Notes: generated by a model from the sequence alone, not told the origin. Counted from the first letter of the stretch, positions 8,225 through 18,258 are shown. The stretch: DNA of 64,000 nt from Spirochaetales bacterium (GCA_016930085.1 JAFGHO010000069.1:62001-126000); one strand, 5' to 3'. A program made the numbers and translations.

Positions 8225-10165
8225 CTAGATGATTCTCCTTTTAAACTCCTCTTCTACCGCTTCATAGCGGGTGACGCGTATATTATTGTGCTCCAATATA
8301 AATGTAACAAATTTAAACTCGTTTTTCACCTCCAGATAGGCATCCCGTATATATAATTTAACACCGGGAAACACCCTCTCGGAAGCCGATACCTTCCCCT
8401 CTTTTCTGAGTGCGACCAGATGTGACTTGATTTCATCGATATCACCGTTGACCCGTTCGAGTTCGGAGGTAATATTGTTTCTTTTTTCACTTAATTCGGA
8501 AAGATACGCCTCCTTCTCCTCAGAAAGTTTTCGCTGGACTTTTTTGAGATTCATGAGGGTTTTTATGTTCAATTCAAGCTCTTCGAGTTCCTTATCCAGA
8601 TCCGTTTTCTTTTTATCGAGAACGGCCAGTTTCTCCTTGCTCGACGGATCATAGCCGACTTCCAGAATCGTTTCCGTACCGGCGATCGAGCCGAGATTTT
8701 TGGCATTGATTTCTTCCGATGCCCTGAGTTTTCCGCCGACGATCGACGCCCGTCTTCCGGAACAGATTATTTTTCTGTTCGCGTCGACCGAGCTGTGGAG
8801 AATTCCCTCATTCACGACGACAAACTCCACAGCCTCCACGTGGGCGTGCTCGATGAACTTTGAGAAGACACTTTTACCGCTTCTCACACGCCCGCCGTTC
8901 TTCCCCAGGATACCCTGGTGAACGATAATATCGCCTTCCGCATCGAGGTTGCATTTGCCGACGTTCCCCTTGATTTCGATATTCCCCGCCGCTTTTATCG
9001 AAAAACCGTCGAGGACGCTTCCTTTGACGATAACGGTCCCCAGAAACAGAATGTTGCCTGTCTGGAGATTGACATCGCCGCTTACCATATAAATCGGCTC
9101 GACGTTTATTTTTCCACCGATCAGCATCACCTGGCCGTTGATCTCCGATATCGCGGTCATCCCGTCTTCCGATAATTTCACGTTCTTCCCGATCTGTATA
9201 TCGACGTCGTTCCCCGATTTCGCGGGAATCGTCTTGCCGGTAACGGTTCGTCCCTCTACTCCTTTTTCAGGCGGTATTTTTTTTGCGAGTACCTGGCCCG
9301 CTACCACATTTTCAATCAGATTGAGTTCCTTGAAATCGATCCTTCCCGCTTCTTCCTTGAGGGTGATGTGGCCCCGTTCGACATTAAAATGATAGGCGAT
9401 CTGCGCGTCCTTTCCGTTGACCGGTTTCGTACCTTCTGCCGCGACGAGCCTCATATTATATTGCGGATAATCTTCGAATTTCCGAATTTCGTCATGTAGA
9501 ATGCCGTAGACGACACCATTGTTTTTGAGAATGGCCACGATACTGTCATACGTCAGATCGGCGCCGCCCAGACGGGGGGCCGTGACTTCCATGACCGCTT
9601 TCATTTCCATCTCTATAATATCGACGGACATTGAGGCGTCATGGACGGGATTATAATCGAACTCGCCGATACGGATGTATTTCTCCTCGGCCCTCTTGAC
9701 GACACGCGAAATAATACCGACATCGTATCGCGTCACACCGCGTTGATGTATTCGCTCGAGTGCGTGTTTTTCCGTCGCCACCTTGCCTTTTCCCCTGGGC
9801 TTTGTCACTTTCAAAAATACACCGTCATGGGTAAGTCGAACGAAAACATCACCGTCCCTGTCTTCCATCACCGGAATATCCGCGCCGATTTCCTTTTTAC
9901 CTGTTTCTATGAAATCGGGCATCATGACTTTTTCAGCGGATTCGTAGACGATAAGTTCCCACTGCTTTTTCCCGACGCCCCACACGCCTTTGGTTCCCCG
10001 GTTCAATATTTCATAATTAAGTTTATTTATCGGTACTCCCAGTTCGACTGAAGCTGATCTGAGGGCCTCCTCGAGGGAGTTCCCGCGTACTTCGATGGAT
10101 TTTACCTCCCGGTCTTTCTCCAACTGCTGATTCATGTATTCCCGAAGCTGGGAAAAATTGATCAT
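8225..10165 (-). CDS. fapA: FapA-family protein (DUF342) with N-terminal Jag-N domain
   Basis: The 646-residue product starts with a Jag-N type domain (about 20-75, including the signature KGVWGVGKK). The DUF342/FapA region follows, with a right-handed beta-helix of repeated short strands (about 290-490), a long coiled coil (about 505-590) and a C-terminal cap. FapA was described in Vibrio as a flagellar assembly protein linked to polar localisation and to glucose signalling. In many motile bacteria it sits next to fliA, as here. It lacks a membrane segment. The 13-base spacing from fliA suggests cotranscription. Confidence 0.85.
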   Translation of the reverse strand: MINFSQLREYMNQQLEKDREVKSIEVRGNSLEEALRSASVELGVPINKLNYEILNRGTKGVWGVGKKQWELIVYESAEKVMMPDFIETGKKEIGADIPVMEDRDGDVFVRLTHDGVFLKVTKPRGKGKVATEKHALERIHQRGVTRYDVGIISRVVKRAEEKYIRIGEFDYNPVHDASMSVDIIEMEMKAVMEVTAPRLGGADLTYDSIVAILKNNGVVYGILHDEIRKFEDYPQYNMRLVAAEGTKPVNGKDAQIAYHFNVERGHITLKEEAGRIDFKELNLIENVVAGQVLAKKIPPEKGVEGRTVTGKTIPAKSGNDVDIQIGKNVKLSEDGMTAISEINGQVMLIGGKINVEPIYMVSGDVNLQTGNILFLGTVIVKGSVLDGFSIKAAGNIEIKGNVGKCNLDAEGDIIVHQGILGKNGGRVRSGKSVFSKFIEHAHVEAVEFVVVNEGILHSSVDANRKIICSGRRASIVGGKLRASEEINAKNLGSIAGTETILEVGYDPSSKEKLAVLDKKKTDLDKELEELELNIKTLMNLKKVQRKLSEEKEAYLSELSEKRNNITSELERVNGDIDEIKSHLVALRKEGKVSASERVFPGVKLYIRDAYLEVKNEFKFVTFILEHNNIRVTRYEAVEEEFKRRII

Positions 10166-10178
10166 ATGAGTCGTGCTC

Positions 10179-10964
10179 CTATACGATACCCTTCTTTATA
10201 CTCGTGAGTTTGGTTCGCAATCTCATGATCGCTTTGGTGTGAAGTTGAGAAATTCGTGACTCCGTCACACCCAGCACCTCGCCGATTTCTTTCAGGGTAA
10301 GGTCTTCATAATAATAGAGTACAAGGACCTTTTTTTCTTTTTCGGGCAACTCATTAATCGCTTCGATAATAACCCGCTTGATTTCTTCCTTTTCGACAAT
10401 AGTGTCGGGATTGAGATTTGAAGGCGATTCGATACTGTCCACAATCGATATTTTGTCGTTATCGTCCCCCGTATTCCACACATCATTCAGAGAGAGGATC
10501 GATGTACCGCTGATTTTCAAAATCAACTGCTGAAAATCACCGGCATCCATATTCATCGCCCGTGCGATCTCTTCGTCCGTGGCAACGCGTCCCAGCTGTG
10601 ACTCGAGCATGCGCACCGTTTCTTCCACTTCCCTGCTTTTCTGGCGTATCGATCGCGGAACCCAGTCGATTGCCCGTAACTCGTCGAAAATAGCGCCCCG
10701 AATACGCGTGACGGCATAGGTCTTGAATTTGACATGTTTATCGGGATCGAACTTGTCGATTGCGTCAAACAATCCAAAGACTCCGAATCCGACCAGATCG
10801 TCGAATTCGACGTTTGTCGGCATTCCGATCGCTATTTTTCCTGCAACATATTTCACGAGAGGGGCATATTGCTTTATAAAAATATCCCGTATCTGCGGGT
10901 CTTTTTTATTTTTATAAAGCCGCCAGAGTTCTTCTTCAGATTTACCTTCCAAAGGATCTGCCAT
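10179..10964 (-). CDS. fliA: RNA polymerase sigma factor FliA/WhiG (sigma28)
   Basis: The 261-residue sigma70-family protein has region 2 ([19 protein letters not shown], then [12 protein letters not shown]), region 3 and a region 4 helix-turn-helix ([20 protein letters not shown]). It would direct core polymerase to late flagellar genes such as flagellins, none of which lie in this window. The ATG at 10964 is preceded by GGAAGG. A TTG at 10994 would place the start over the preceding stop and lacks a good ribosome site. No flgM anti-sigma gene is adjacent. Confidence 0.93.
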   Translation of the reverse strand: MADPLEGKSEEELWRLYKNKKDPQIRDIFIKQYAPLVKYVAGKIAIGMPTNVEFDDLVGFGVFGLFDAIDKFDPDKHVKFKTYAVTRIRGAIFDELRAIDWVPRSIRQKSREVEETVRMLESQLGRVATDEEIARAMNMDAGDFQQLILKISGTSILSLNDVWNTGDDNDKISIVDSIESPSNLNPDTIVEKEEIKRVIIEAINELPEKEKKVLVLYYYEDLTLKEIGEVLGVTESRISQLHTKAIMRLRTKLTSIKKGIV

Positions 10965-10990
10965 AATATTTACATCCTTCCTTTTTTCTT

Positions 10991-11785
10991 TCAATCCCTG
11001 TCCCTCTCAATCCAGGTATGAATGGCTTTTGCGGTTTTTGACGGATCCTGAACAAGTTCGGAAACTTTCGGATCGATCCTGGTCCGGCCGAAAGGATTCC
11101 TCACTTCAAATGATTCCGTCCCTGCATCCGATTCGTCTCCCACATGGGAAAAACTGCTTGAAAATGAATCGATCTCCGGCAATTCATCGAGATCGTCTTT
11201 TTCCATTGGTTCTTCCGTTATCGACCGTACGTCTTCATCATCGATATCTTCAATATCCATGGTCTCGTCCGTTGAATCAAGAGACCGTATACCCTCTGCC
11301 GTCTTTTTCGGTTTTTCCGCTATATCCCCTTCATCCGGTGCGGATTCAAAGACGCTTTCCTCATCAACCTCGCCGCTTTTGGTATCAGCCGAACCGTTTT
11401 GGGCATACGTCGTATCGCCTTCTTCTTCCAGTTCCAAAACGGTTTCGATTCCTTCCGCATCCGAATCAACATCCGCGGTATCATCATCCAAAGAATTATT
11501 CCTTTTCCGCTCTCCTTTCGCATGAGGGTTTTCCTCGGGAATTATCGCTTCAAACTCGCTTTCTTCGGATTTACCGTATTGTTCACCGCCTGTCATTTCC
11601 AGAAGTTCGGGCAGATATTTATTCAAAACGAGATTGAGGACGACCCCCAACCCGGCAAAAACAATCGACCATATGATAGCGCGTAACATGATCTCGAAGA
11701 ACGGAACACCCCCGACACCTCCGGATAGAATCGCTAAAACTGCTGCAAACACTGCAAAAACTGCGACAATTTTCCAGTTTATCAT
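10991..11785 (-). CDS. Acidic membrane-anchored protein of unknown function between flhG and fliA
   Basis: The 264-residue product has two N-terminal membrane helices (about 5-24 and 32-52), a long acidic low-complexity region rich in Asp, Glu and Ser (about 70-225), and a short C-terminal conserved-looking patch ([18 protein letters not shown], then an IHTWIERD end). The acidic part is likely disordered in the cytoplasm. The gene opens the operon with fliA and sits right behind a strong promoter (11803-11831). The patch resembles a docking peptide, but I know no function; a link to FliA or FapA is only positional. Confidence 0.65.
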   Translation of the reverse strand: MINWKIVAVFAVFAAVLAILSGGVGGVPFFEIMLRAIIWSIVFAGLGVVLNLVLNKYLPELLEMTGGEQYGKSEESEFEAIIPEENPHAKGERKRNNSLDDDTADVDSDAEGIETVLELEEEGDTTYAQNGSADTKSGEVDEESVFESAPDEGDIAEKPKKTAEGIRSLDSTDETMDIEDIDDEDVRSITEEPMEKDDLDELPEIDSFSSSFSHVGDESDAGTESFEVRNPFGRTRIDPKVSELVQDPSKTAKAIHTWIERDRD

Positions 11786-11802
11786 TTAGTCCCTCTATTT
11801 AC

Positions 11803-11831
11803 AGGATAAATTAAAAATATAAACCCGTCAA
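11803..11831 (-). promoter_or_regulatory. Sigma70-type promoter of the fliA operon
   Basis: Minus-strand TTGACG (11826-11831) and TATCCT (11803-11808) are 17 bases apart, with transcription expected near 11796 and a short leader carrying AGAGGGA before the ATG at 11785. The rest of the 250-base gap to flhG (to 12037) is AT-rich and contains no convincing gene. This is the largest gap in the late motility block, so it probably separates two transcription units. Confidence 0.65.
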
Positions 11832-12037
11832 GATAGTTTAAAAGCATTTCCTTAAAATATGTCGATAACAGCTTTACGAATATTTTTTCCGTATTTTCTT
11901 GTGTGAGACGGTGAATATTCAGAGGAATTAACCGGAATTTGGTGTAATTAATATAAAAAAAGAATTTTTTCGTCTGTCCCCCTCCCTGTTCTTTCATAAG
12001 ACGAACCTTTTGTTATCCGTACGGCCCGCGGCCGATA

Positions 12038-12898
12038 TCACTTGACAAAAAGCTTTTTCAAAAATCCCCCTATCCCGCTTCCCTCCTTGTACTCGATATT
12101 CTCGAGTCTGCCGACCATGTGTTTGATACATATCGAGGCCTTGCTTTTTGCGTCCGCAAGGAGAAAAGGTTTTTGTTTGACGACACAGTTGTGGACAAGA
12201 ACATCATCATAGACAAAACCGAGATAATCGATTTTCAGATTGAGGAACTGGCCTGCAATGTTGATGACCCGTTCTGCCACTCTTCTCCCTTCCGTTACCG
12301 TCTTCACCTTGTTGACCACGAGTTTGAGACCGATATTGATGTTATCGATTTCTGTCGCGATTATTTTGATAATTCCGTACGCATCGGTGATCGCGGTTGG
12401 TTCCGGAGTCGTCACGATAATCGCATCGTCGGATGCGGCAATAAAGGAAAGGACATTATTCGAAACACCCGCCCCGGTATCGATAATGAGAACGTCTGCA
12501 TTCGAAAGTTCACTCAGTTCGACGATAATGTTCTTTCGTTCATCATCCGAAAGATTCGCGATTTTGGAAAAACCGGATGCACCGGCGACAATCTTGATTC
12601 CGTATCCCGTATCCTGAATAATCTCCTTCATTTTTTTCTGTTTTCTGATAAGGTGATACAGATTGTACCGGGGGATAATGCCAAGCACGACATTGACGTT
12701 TGCTAGCCCCAGATCGGCATCCATGACGACGACTTTTTTGCCGAGTTGTGCGTACGCGAGGGCGATATTAATGGCAATATTGGTCTTTCCGACCCCCCCT
12801 TTCCCGCTTGAAATTGATATAATGCGGGTATTCCGCCTCAATGAATCCGGATTGTTATTCCGCATTATTTCCCTTAATTTTTGTGCCTGATCTCCCAT
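12038..12898 (-). CDS. flhG: FlhG (YlxH), MinD-like ATPase controlling flagellar number
   Basis: The 286-residue ParA/MinD-family protein has the deviant Walker A SGKGGVGKTN near residue 35 and the following VVVMDADLGLANVN. It contains the IDTGAGV Walker B region and an N-terminal segment like the FlhF-activating helix of FlhG. It works with FlhF to set flagellar number and place. The ATG at 12898 follows GGAG by eight bases and lies four bases after the flhF stop; an upstream in-frame candidate at 12943 overlaps flhF and is less likely. Confidence 0.9.
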   Translation of the reverse strand: MGDQAQKLREIMRNNNPDSLRRNTRIISISSGKGGVGKTNIAINIALAYAQLGKKVVVMDADLGLANVNVVLGIIPRYNLYHLIRKQKKMKEIIQDTGYGIKIVAGASGFSKIANLSDDERKNIIVELSELSNADVLIIDTGAGVSNNVLSFIAASDDAIIVTTPEPTAITDAYGIIKIIATEIDNINIGLKLVVNKVKTVTEGRRVAERVINIAGQFLNLKIDYLGFVYDDVLVHNCVVKQKPFLLADAKSKASICIKHMVGRLENIEYKEGSGIGGFLKKLFVK

Positions 12899-12902
12899 CT
12901 TG

Positions 12903-14087
12903 TTATCTCCAATTGTTAATATAGCATTCATCCTGTTTACCAAATACCTTTTCTATAAAATCTCGGTCTATTCTCAATCCCTCGAGTTTCATGAGAAACC
13001 GCATCACCGTTGCCTCCTCGATATCCTGGGGGACAACCTGTCCGTCGGTGATATAGGAAACCGGTTTGCTCTTTTCCGCGAGCACACTCATTATATTACC
13101 GATCCTGTTTGTCTCATCCAGCTTTGTCAGAATTACCGACTTATACATAAACGGCTCGAATTGCCTCAAGATATCTTCCACATCCGAGGCCTTCGTCGTC
13201 GCGCTTACCGCCAGATGAGTTTCGCTGTAGGTGCCGCATGCGTCGAGAATTCTCTTCATCTCCCCCAGTTTTTCGTAATCCGCGGGGCTCTTGCCGATCG
13301 TGTCGATTAAAATCAGATCGACATCCTGATAAAGGGCAATCGCCTTTTGCAACTCATTATAAGTTTCGGCAAAGCTGACGGGAATCTGCATGATCTCTGC
13401 ATAGGTTTCTATCTGCTTTTTTGCCGCAATCCGGTAATTATCGATCGTAATCATCCTCACCTGGGATACCGGCTGCTTTTTATTGCCCAATCCGTAGATC
13501 GCGGCAAGTTTGGCGATCGTCGTCGTTTTCCCCACTCCCGTCGGACCGACAACTATATATATAATCGGCTTTTTTTTGCTGAACCGAAAGGGCGGATAAA
13601 TCAATATTTGTTCTCCTATCCGCCGGAGGACGCTCTGCCTCAAGGCGGCCGTATCGTTCAGGGCTTCGATCGAAAACTCCTTCTCCAGTGATCCGATAAT
13701 TTTTCGGATAAAAGAAGGGGTGAAATCGTTCAATTCAAGTATTTCTCTTACCTGATCCAGCGCGGGATTGGAAACGGCCGTATTATCCCTACCGCCCGAA
13801 AGTTGTACCTTGATCTGCTTGATTTCCCTGAGTATTTTTGCCATTGTCTGTTCCTTGTTTACGGCATCGAGAATTTTTTTCTTCTCGTCCTCATCTGCGT
13901 ATCGGCGTGGCGCAGGCGCATCCGATAAATAACCGGTTATCTCGATTCCCTCTTTTATAAAAAGCCCCATAAATCCACCGGTTCGCACGACACGATGGGT
14001 GAGGAGACGTGCCTTGTCGCCGTATTGCCGTTTCATGGCATCAATCGCGTCCTTCAGTGTGTGAGCCTGTAATGTAAAATACTGCAT
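12903..14087 (-). CDS. flhF: FlhF, SRP-type GTPase for flagellar placement
   Basis: The 394-residue product has the basic N-terminal B region (starting QYFTLQAHTLKDAIDAMK), a helical N domain and a C-terminal SRP GTPase G domain. The G1 motif is [10 protein letters not shown] (about residue 180), and DTIGKS (G3) and TKLDE (G4) follow. FlhF marks the site of basal-body assembly; spirochaetes insert flagella subterminally and depend on it. The flhF-flhG pair is tightly spaced. Confidence 0.93.
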   Translation of the reverse strand: MQYFTLQAHTLKDAIDAMKRQYGDKARLLTHRVVRTGGFMGLFIKEGIEITGYLSDAPAPRRYADEDEKKKILDAVNKEQTMAKILREIKQIKVQLSGGRDNTAVSNPALDQVREILELNDFTPSFIRKIIGSLEKEFSIEALNDTAALRQSVLRRIGEQILIYPPFRFSKKKPIIYIVVGPTGVGKTTTIAKLAAIYGLGNKKQPVSQVRMITIDNYRIAAKKQIETYAEIMQIPVSFAETYNELQKAIALYQDVDLILIDTIGKSPADYEKLGEMKRILDACGTYSETHLAVSATTKASDVEDILRQFEPFMYKSVILTKLDETNRIGNIMSVLAEKSKPVSYITDGQVVPQDIEEATVMRFLMKLEGLRIDRDFIEKVFGKQDECYINNWR

Positions 14088-14154
14088 GATCTGCCCCTTC
14101 TCTCATTCTGATATCGCAATACAGACATACTCCCTCAAAGAATATGAATGCGCA

Positions 14155-16251
14155 TCAGCCGCCGGATGAGATATCCAGTGATATCTCCCCCAGGCTTTCG
14201 ATCGTTATATCCGTCGTTATCTCCGGTACGGAAAGTACCACGAGATGCGGTATCTCCCTCTTTGCACTCCACTTCACCGCGGCACGCGCGGCTTCCGAAC
14301 AGAGAATAACGGGATTCAGACCCTGATCCTGTACCTGTTTTACCGCATCGAGCAACCCCGTTATCCACTTCCGCTGCAGACCCGGCTCGAGTGCCGCCGT
14401 CACCCCGATATTCGTTTCCACCCTCGCATCGATCATCTTCTGTTCGAGTTCAGGATGAAGGGTAAGCACCCGTATCACCTTCAGATCGTCCGCATAGGTA
14501 TGACATATCTGACGCCGCAGGGCCTGGCGTACCTTTTCGATAAGAAACGCGACACTTTTCGTCACATCACCGTAATCTGCAAGGGTTTCGAGAATGGAAA
14601 CGATATTCCTGATCGAAACCTGTTCCCGAAGCAGCCCCTGCAGTACTTTGTGAACCTCGCTTATCGAAAATATTTTATGTACTTCTTCGATCACCGCCGG
14701 ATAATCGTCTTTCAACGTATCCAAAATCGTCTTTACTCCCTGCCGTCCGAGAATTTCTGCGGCATGATGCTTTATAATCTCGGTAAAATGCGTCGCGATA
14801 ATGGATGGCGGATCGACAACCGTATACCCGAGTTGCTCCGCCCGCTCGCGGTGTTCTTCGAGAATCCAGATCGCGGGGAGTCCGAACGCGGGGTCCTTTG
14901 TCGATTCGCCCGGTATTTTTTCTTTTACTCCGCCCGGATTGATCGCCAGATAATGTCCCATCCTGATCTTGCCCTTTCCCACTTCGACCCCGTTTATCTT
15001 GAAACAATATTCGGGCGGTTCCAGCCTCATATTGTCGATGATGCGGATCCTGGGCACAACAATGCCGAGTTCGAACGCCGATTCCCGCCGTATCCGGGTT
15101 ATTCTGTTGAGGAGTTCCGCCCCCTGGTCCTTGTCCACAAGCGGAATGAGTCCGTAACCGATTTCAAGGGAAAGCGGGTCGAGCGGAACCACCGGAGACA
15201 TCTCCTTTGGAACCTCCATCTCCTTTTCCTTCACCTTTTTCAGCTTTTCCTTCTCTTCATCGGAAAGGATTTTGCGGGAAAGAGTAACCGCGAGAAAAAT
15301 CATGAGACCGGAAAGCGGCATGAGGACATACCAGGGAAATCCCGGAAGCAGACTCAGTAAAAAGAGAATCGCTGATGCGATCCAGTACGGTCTCGCCTGC
15401 CTGCCGAACTGGCCCGTCACGTCCTTCCCGAAGGATGATTCGGAAACCGAACGGGTAACGATGATACCGGTGGAGGTTGAAATGAGAAGCGCCGGAAGCT
15501 GCGTTACCAGCCCGTCACCGATCGCGAGCGGGATATATGTGTTGACCGCAATATCCATGGTCTCCGCGTGAAGCAGTACACCGACAATCATACCGCCGAC
15601 GATGTTGACAAGGGTAATAAGAATTCCGACCTTCACGTTCCCCGAAACAAATTTGGAAGCACCGTCCATCGCCCCGTAAAAATCAACCTCTTTCTGGAGT
15701 TCATTCTTCTTTTTTGTGGCCTCTTCCTCAGTAATAAGGCCCAGGTTGTATTCGGATTCAATCGCCATCTGCTTTCCGGGCAGCGCATCAAGGGTGAATC
15801 GTGCCGCGACTTCCGCGACCCTCGTCGAACCCTTTGTAATGACGATAAATTGAACGATGATGATAATGATAAAAATGATCAGTCCGATGACATACCCCTC
15901 GGTCCCGGTAGTCCCGACGACGAATGTGCCGAACGCCCTGACAATCCTTCCGTCAAAATGGCTTCCCTCGACGAGGATAAGCCGCGTCGACGATATATTA
16001 ATGGCAAGGCCGAAAACGGTAAGAATCAGAAGCAGGGTCGGAAACACCGTAAACTCCAGGGAATGTTTGGTATAGAGGACGATCAAAATCACCAGGAGAC
16101 TCAGGACAAGGTTGAGTGCCATAAAGGCATCGAGTACGAACGCGGGAAGCGGAATCACGATCATCATGACGAAAAGCACGACGCCGACTGCGACAAAGAG
16201 ATCGCTCGGCTGTCTGAAAATATCACGGGTTATCTGACGGATGTCTGCCAT
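14155..16251 (-). CDS. flhA: FlhA, export gate protein of the flagellar type III secretion system
   Basis: The 698-residue product has eight predicted N-terminal membrane helices (to about residue 325) and a large cytoplasmic domain. The FHIPEP-family signature regions are recognisable, for example GDGLVTQLPALLISTSTGI. FlhA forms the nonameric ring that receives export substrates and uses proton motive force. It lies between flhB and flhF, the common order. Length is typical for the family. Confidence 0.96.
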   Translation of the reverse strand: MADIRQITRDIFRQPSDLFVAVGVVLFVMMIVIPLPAFVLDAFMALNLVLSLLVILIVLYTKHSLEFTVFPTLLLILTVFGLAINISSTRLILVEGSHFDGRIVRAFGTFVVGTTGTEGYVIGLIIFIIIIIVQFIVITKGSTRVAEVAARFTLDALPGKQMAIESEYNLGLITEEEATKKKNELQKEVDFYGAMDGASKFVSGNVKVGILITLVNIVGGMIVGVLLHAETMDIAVNTYIPLAIGDGLVTQLPALLISTSTGIIVTRSVSESSFGKDVTGQFGRQARPYWIASAILFLLSLLPGFPWYVLMPLSGLMIFLAVTLSRKILSDEEKEKLKKVKEKEMEVPKEMSPVVPLDPLSLEIGYGLIPLVDKDQGAELLNRITRIRRESAFELGIVVPRIRIIDNMRLEPPEYCFKINGVEVGKGKIRMGHYLAINPGGVKEKIPGESTKDPAFGLPAIWILEEHRERAEQLGYTVVDPPSIIATHFTEIIKHHAAEILGRQGVKTILDTLKDDYPAVIEEVHKIFSISEVHKVLQGLLREQVSIRNIVSILETLADYGDVTKSVAFLIEKVRQALRRQICHTYADDLKVIRVLTLHPELEQKMIDARVETNIGVTAALEPGLQRKWITGLLDAVKQVQDQGLNPVILCSEAARAAVKWSAKREIPHLVVLSVPEITTDITIESLGEISLDISSGG

Positions 16252-16273
16252 ACGTTCCTCCTTTCACGTGACA

Positions 16274-17461
16274 TTATACGGCGGCGTATCGTTTCCCGCC
16301 TAATTTCATCACCTGTGCGAGAATCAGGGCGACGACTTCATAAAATTTCTCGGGGATCGAGTCGCCGATATCCACTTCCAAAAAAAGCGCCCGCGCGAGC
16401 GGCTTGTTCTCGACAACAGGAATCCCGTGCTCCTCGGCCGTCTCCCTTATTTTATACGCCATGTGGTCGGCCCCCTTGGCGACCACCGTCGGACTCACCA
16501 TCGTTTCCTTTTTCCATTGAAGCGCGATCGCGTAATGCGTCGGGTTGGTGATCACCACATCCGCTTTTGGCACTTCTTTCAGCATGTTTCTTTTAAGCAA
16601 TTCCTGCATTTTTTGACGAAGCCTGCTTTTGACAAGGGGGTCCCCTTCGTACATCTTGCGCTCTTCCTTGACTTCCTGCTTGGTCATTTTAAGAGATTCG
16701 AGATGTTTCCTTCTTTGAAAAAAGTAGTCGAAAATAGAAAGGACCAAAAGCGCGATCGCCGATTCGATTACGATCCTGAACGCGAGAAACGCGAAAAGCC
16801 CGAAGCTTATCATAAAATGCTGATTCATAAGCATGGCGATCTTCTTTATTTCCATAGCAAGGTTCAAAAAAGCGATAAGTCCGATGATGATAATCTTGAA
16901 TACCGATTTACCCAGATTAAAGAGGGCTTCCGTCGAGAGAAATGCACGCTGTATGAATTTGCCGAACCTCGGAATGATCTTGTTGAAATCGGGAATAATC
17001 GGCTTGACGGTAAAGAGAAATCCCACCTGAAGTACGTTTCCCAGAAAGGCCGCAATAAAACAGATAAGCAGGACCGGAAGGGCCAGCTTCATAAAAAATG
17101 TTAAAAAAACCGGAAGGACATGGAAATCGCGTGTTATATCGATCTCGCATGAGCGCTCGATAAAATATTTAAGCATTTCGATCGAATTTTGCAGCAGATA
17201 TGAGGAAAGCAGGCCGATCGTGACAATGGCGACAAGGAGGATAAGAGCCGATGTGAGTTCACCGGATTTGGCTACTTTTCCCTCTTCGCGCGCTTTACGG
17301 ATCTTGTGTTCGGTGGGTTCCTCGGTTCTTCCTTCGTCCTCTGCCTTGGCGAACCATTGAATATGGATGCCGCAAAACGAAGGTTCAGCCGCCGTACGGA
17401 ACCCCGTTCTCGAGACACAAATAGGGTACCGTCTATTGATCTCTTCCCGTATCTCCTTCAT
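16274..17461 (-). CDS. flhB: FlhB, export switch protein
   Basis: The 395-residue product carries four membrane helices and a cytoplasmic domain with the autocleavage motif NPTH (in VITNPTHYAIAL), which cuts itself when export switches from hook to filament substrates. The family start (AEDEGRTEEPTEHKIRKARE) is preceded by about 38 extra residues including an IQWFA motif, a form I associate with spirochaete FlhB. The ATG overlaps the fliR stop by four bases. Confidence 0.95.
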   Translation of the reverse strand: MKEIREEINRRYPICVSRTGFRTAAEPSFCGIHIQWFAKAEDEGRTEEPTEHKIRKAREEGKVAKSGELTSALILLVAIVTIGLLSSYLLQNSIEMLKYFIERSCEIDITRDFHVLPVFLTFFMKLALPVLLICFIAAFLGNVLQVGFLFTVKPIIPDFNKIIPRFGKFIQRAFLSTEALFNLGKSVFKIIIIGLIAFLNLAMEIKKIAMLMNQHFMISFGLFAFLAFRIVIESAIALLVLSIFDYFFQRRKHLESLKMTKQEVKEERKMYEGDPLVKSRLRQKMQELLKRNMLKEVPKADVVITNPTHYAIALQWKKETMVSPTVVAKGADHMAYKIRETAEEHGIPVVENKPLARALFLEVDIGDSIPEKFYEVVALILAQVMKLGGKRYAAV

Positions 17462-18246
17462 CCGCCGCCGCCTTTCATACCCAGAATCAGCCGGGACACA
17501 CCCTCGAATCCGGCATCGAGCATATGCCTGAACGTCTCCATGAGAAAAGGGATGGTCGCGAAGATGATGAGAAACGCGACGCCGATGGCGATGGGAAACC
17601 CCATCATAAGGAGGTTCATCTGCGGGGCGGCTTTCGCGAGCAGGCCGACGGAGATCGATATGATAAAGAGCGTACCCAAAATTGGAAAAGAAATCATGAG
17701 GGCGGACTCAAAGAGCCTGCCCAGACTCCCCATAAAAACAGACAGGATCCTTTCCCTGCCGATCACGATATTGATCGCCTTGATCGCTTTGAAAGATCCG
17801 CTCATACCGACCACGATAAACTTCTGAAATCCCCCCGTCGCCACGAAAATCAACATGGCAACGAGATTGAAAAACTGGCCCAGAAGCGGTATTTCGATCT
17901 GTGCAAGGGGATCGAAGACTTCGGAAGCACCGAATCCCATCTGAAGGGAGAAAAACTGACCGGCCACCTGAAAACTCGAATACACGACATACAGAAAAAA
18001 CCCGATGATGATGCCGATGAGCGCCTCTCCTATAACGAGCAATGCGTAGTGGATGAAATCATCCGGCAGGGGATACCCGTCCGCCACGACACCGGGGAAA
18101 ATAACAATACCCACAAAAAGCGAAATACCGACCTTCGCAATCTGGGGAATCGCGCTGGATGAAAGAAGCGGCGCCACTTCCATCATGGCGAATATCCGGA
18201 AGAAGACGAGTAAAAAAATCTGAAAATTTGTAACGAACAGCTCTAT
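17458..18246 (-). CDS. fliR: FliR, export gate membrane protein (probable ATA start)
   Basis: FliR forms the export gate core with FliP and FliQ. The first ATG (18186) would give only 242 residues and lose the first membrane helix. The frame stays open upstream and encodes the family-like start ELFVTNFQIFLLVFFRIFAM. A perfect AGGAGG (18253-18258) sits six bases before an ATA codon at 18246, giving 262 residues, the usual length. A CTG at 18240 is the only other near-start. I therefore annotate from the ATA; a single-base sequencing error (ATG to ATA) is the alternative. The gene follows fliQ by 12 bases and overlaps flhB by four. Confidence 0.85.
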   Translation of the reverse strand: MELFVTNFQIFLLVFFRIFAMMEVAPLLSSSAIPQIAKVGISLFVGIVIFPGVVADGYPLPDDFIHYALLVIGEALIGIIIGFFLYVVYSSFQVAGQFFSLQMGFGASEVFDPLAQIEIPLLGQFFNLVAMLIFVATGGFQKFIVVGMSGSFKAIKAINIVIGRERILSVFMGSLGRLFESALMISFPILGTLFIISISVGLLAKAAPQMNLLMMGFPIAIGVAFLIIFATIPFLMETFRHMLDAGFEGVSRLILGMKGGGG

Positions 18247-18258
18247 CGTCCGCCTCCT

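Noticed and set aside
11782-11997. 71-residue frame between flhG and the acidic membrane protein, overlapping the latter by ATGA
   Set aside because: Lysine/phenylalanine/isoleucine-rich, typical of translated AT-rich spacer, and it contains the promoter of the fliA operon; the four-base overlap seems accidental.
17458-18186. FliR as a 242-residue protein from the first ATG
   Set aside because: It would lack the first membrane helix and leave a perfect AGGAGG unused; the ATA start is preferred.
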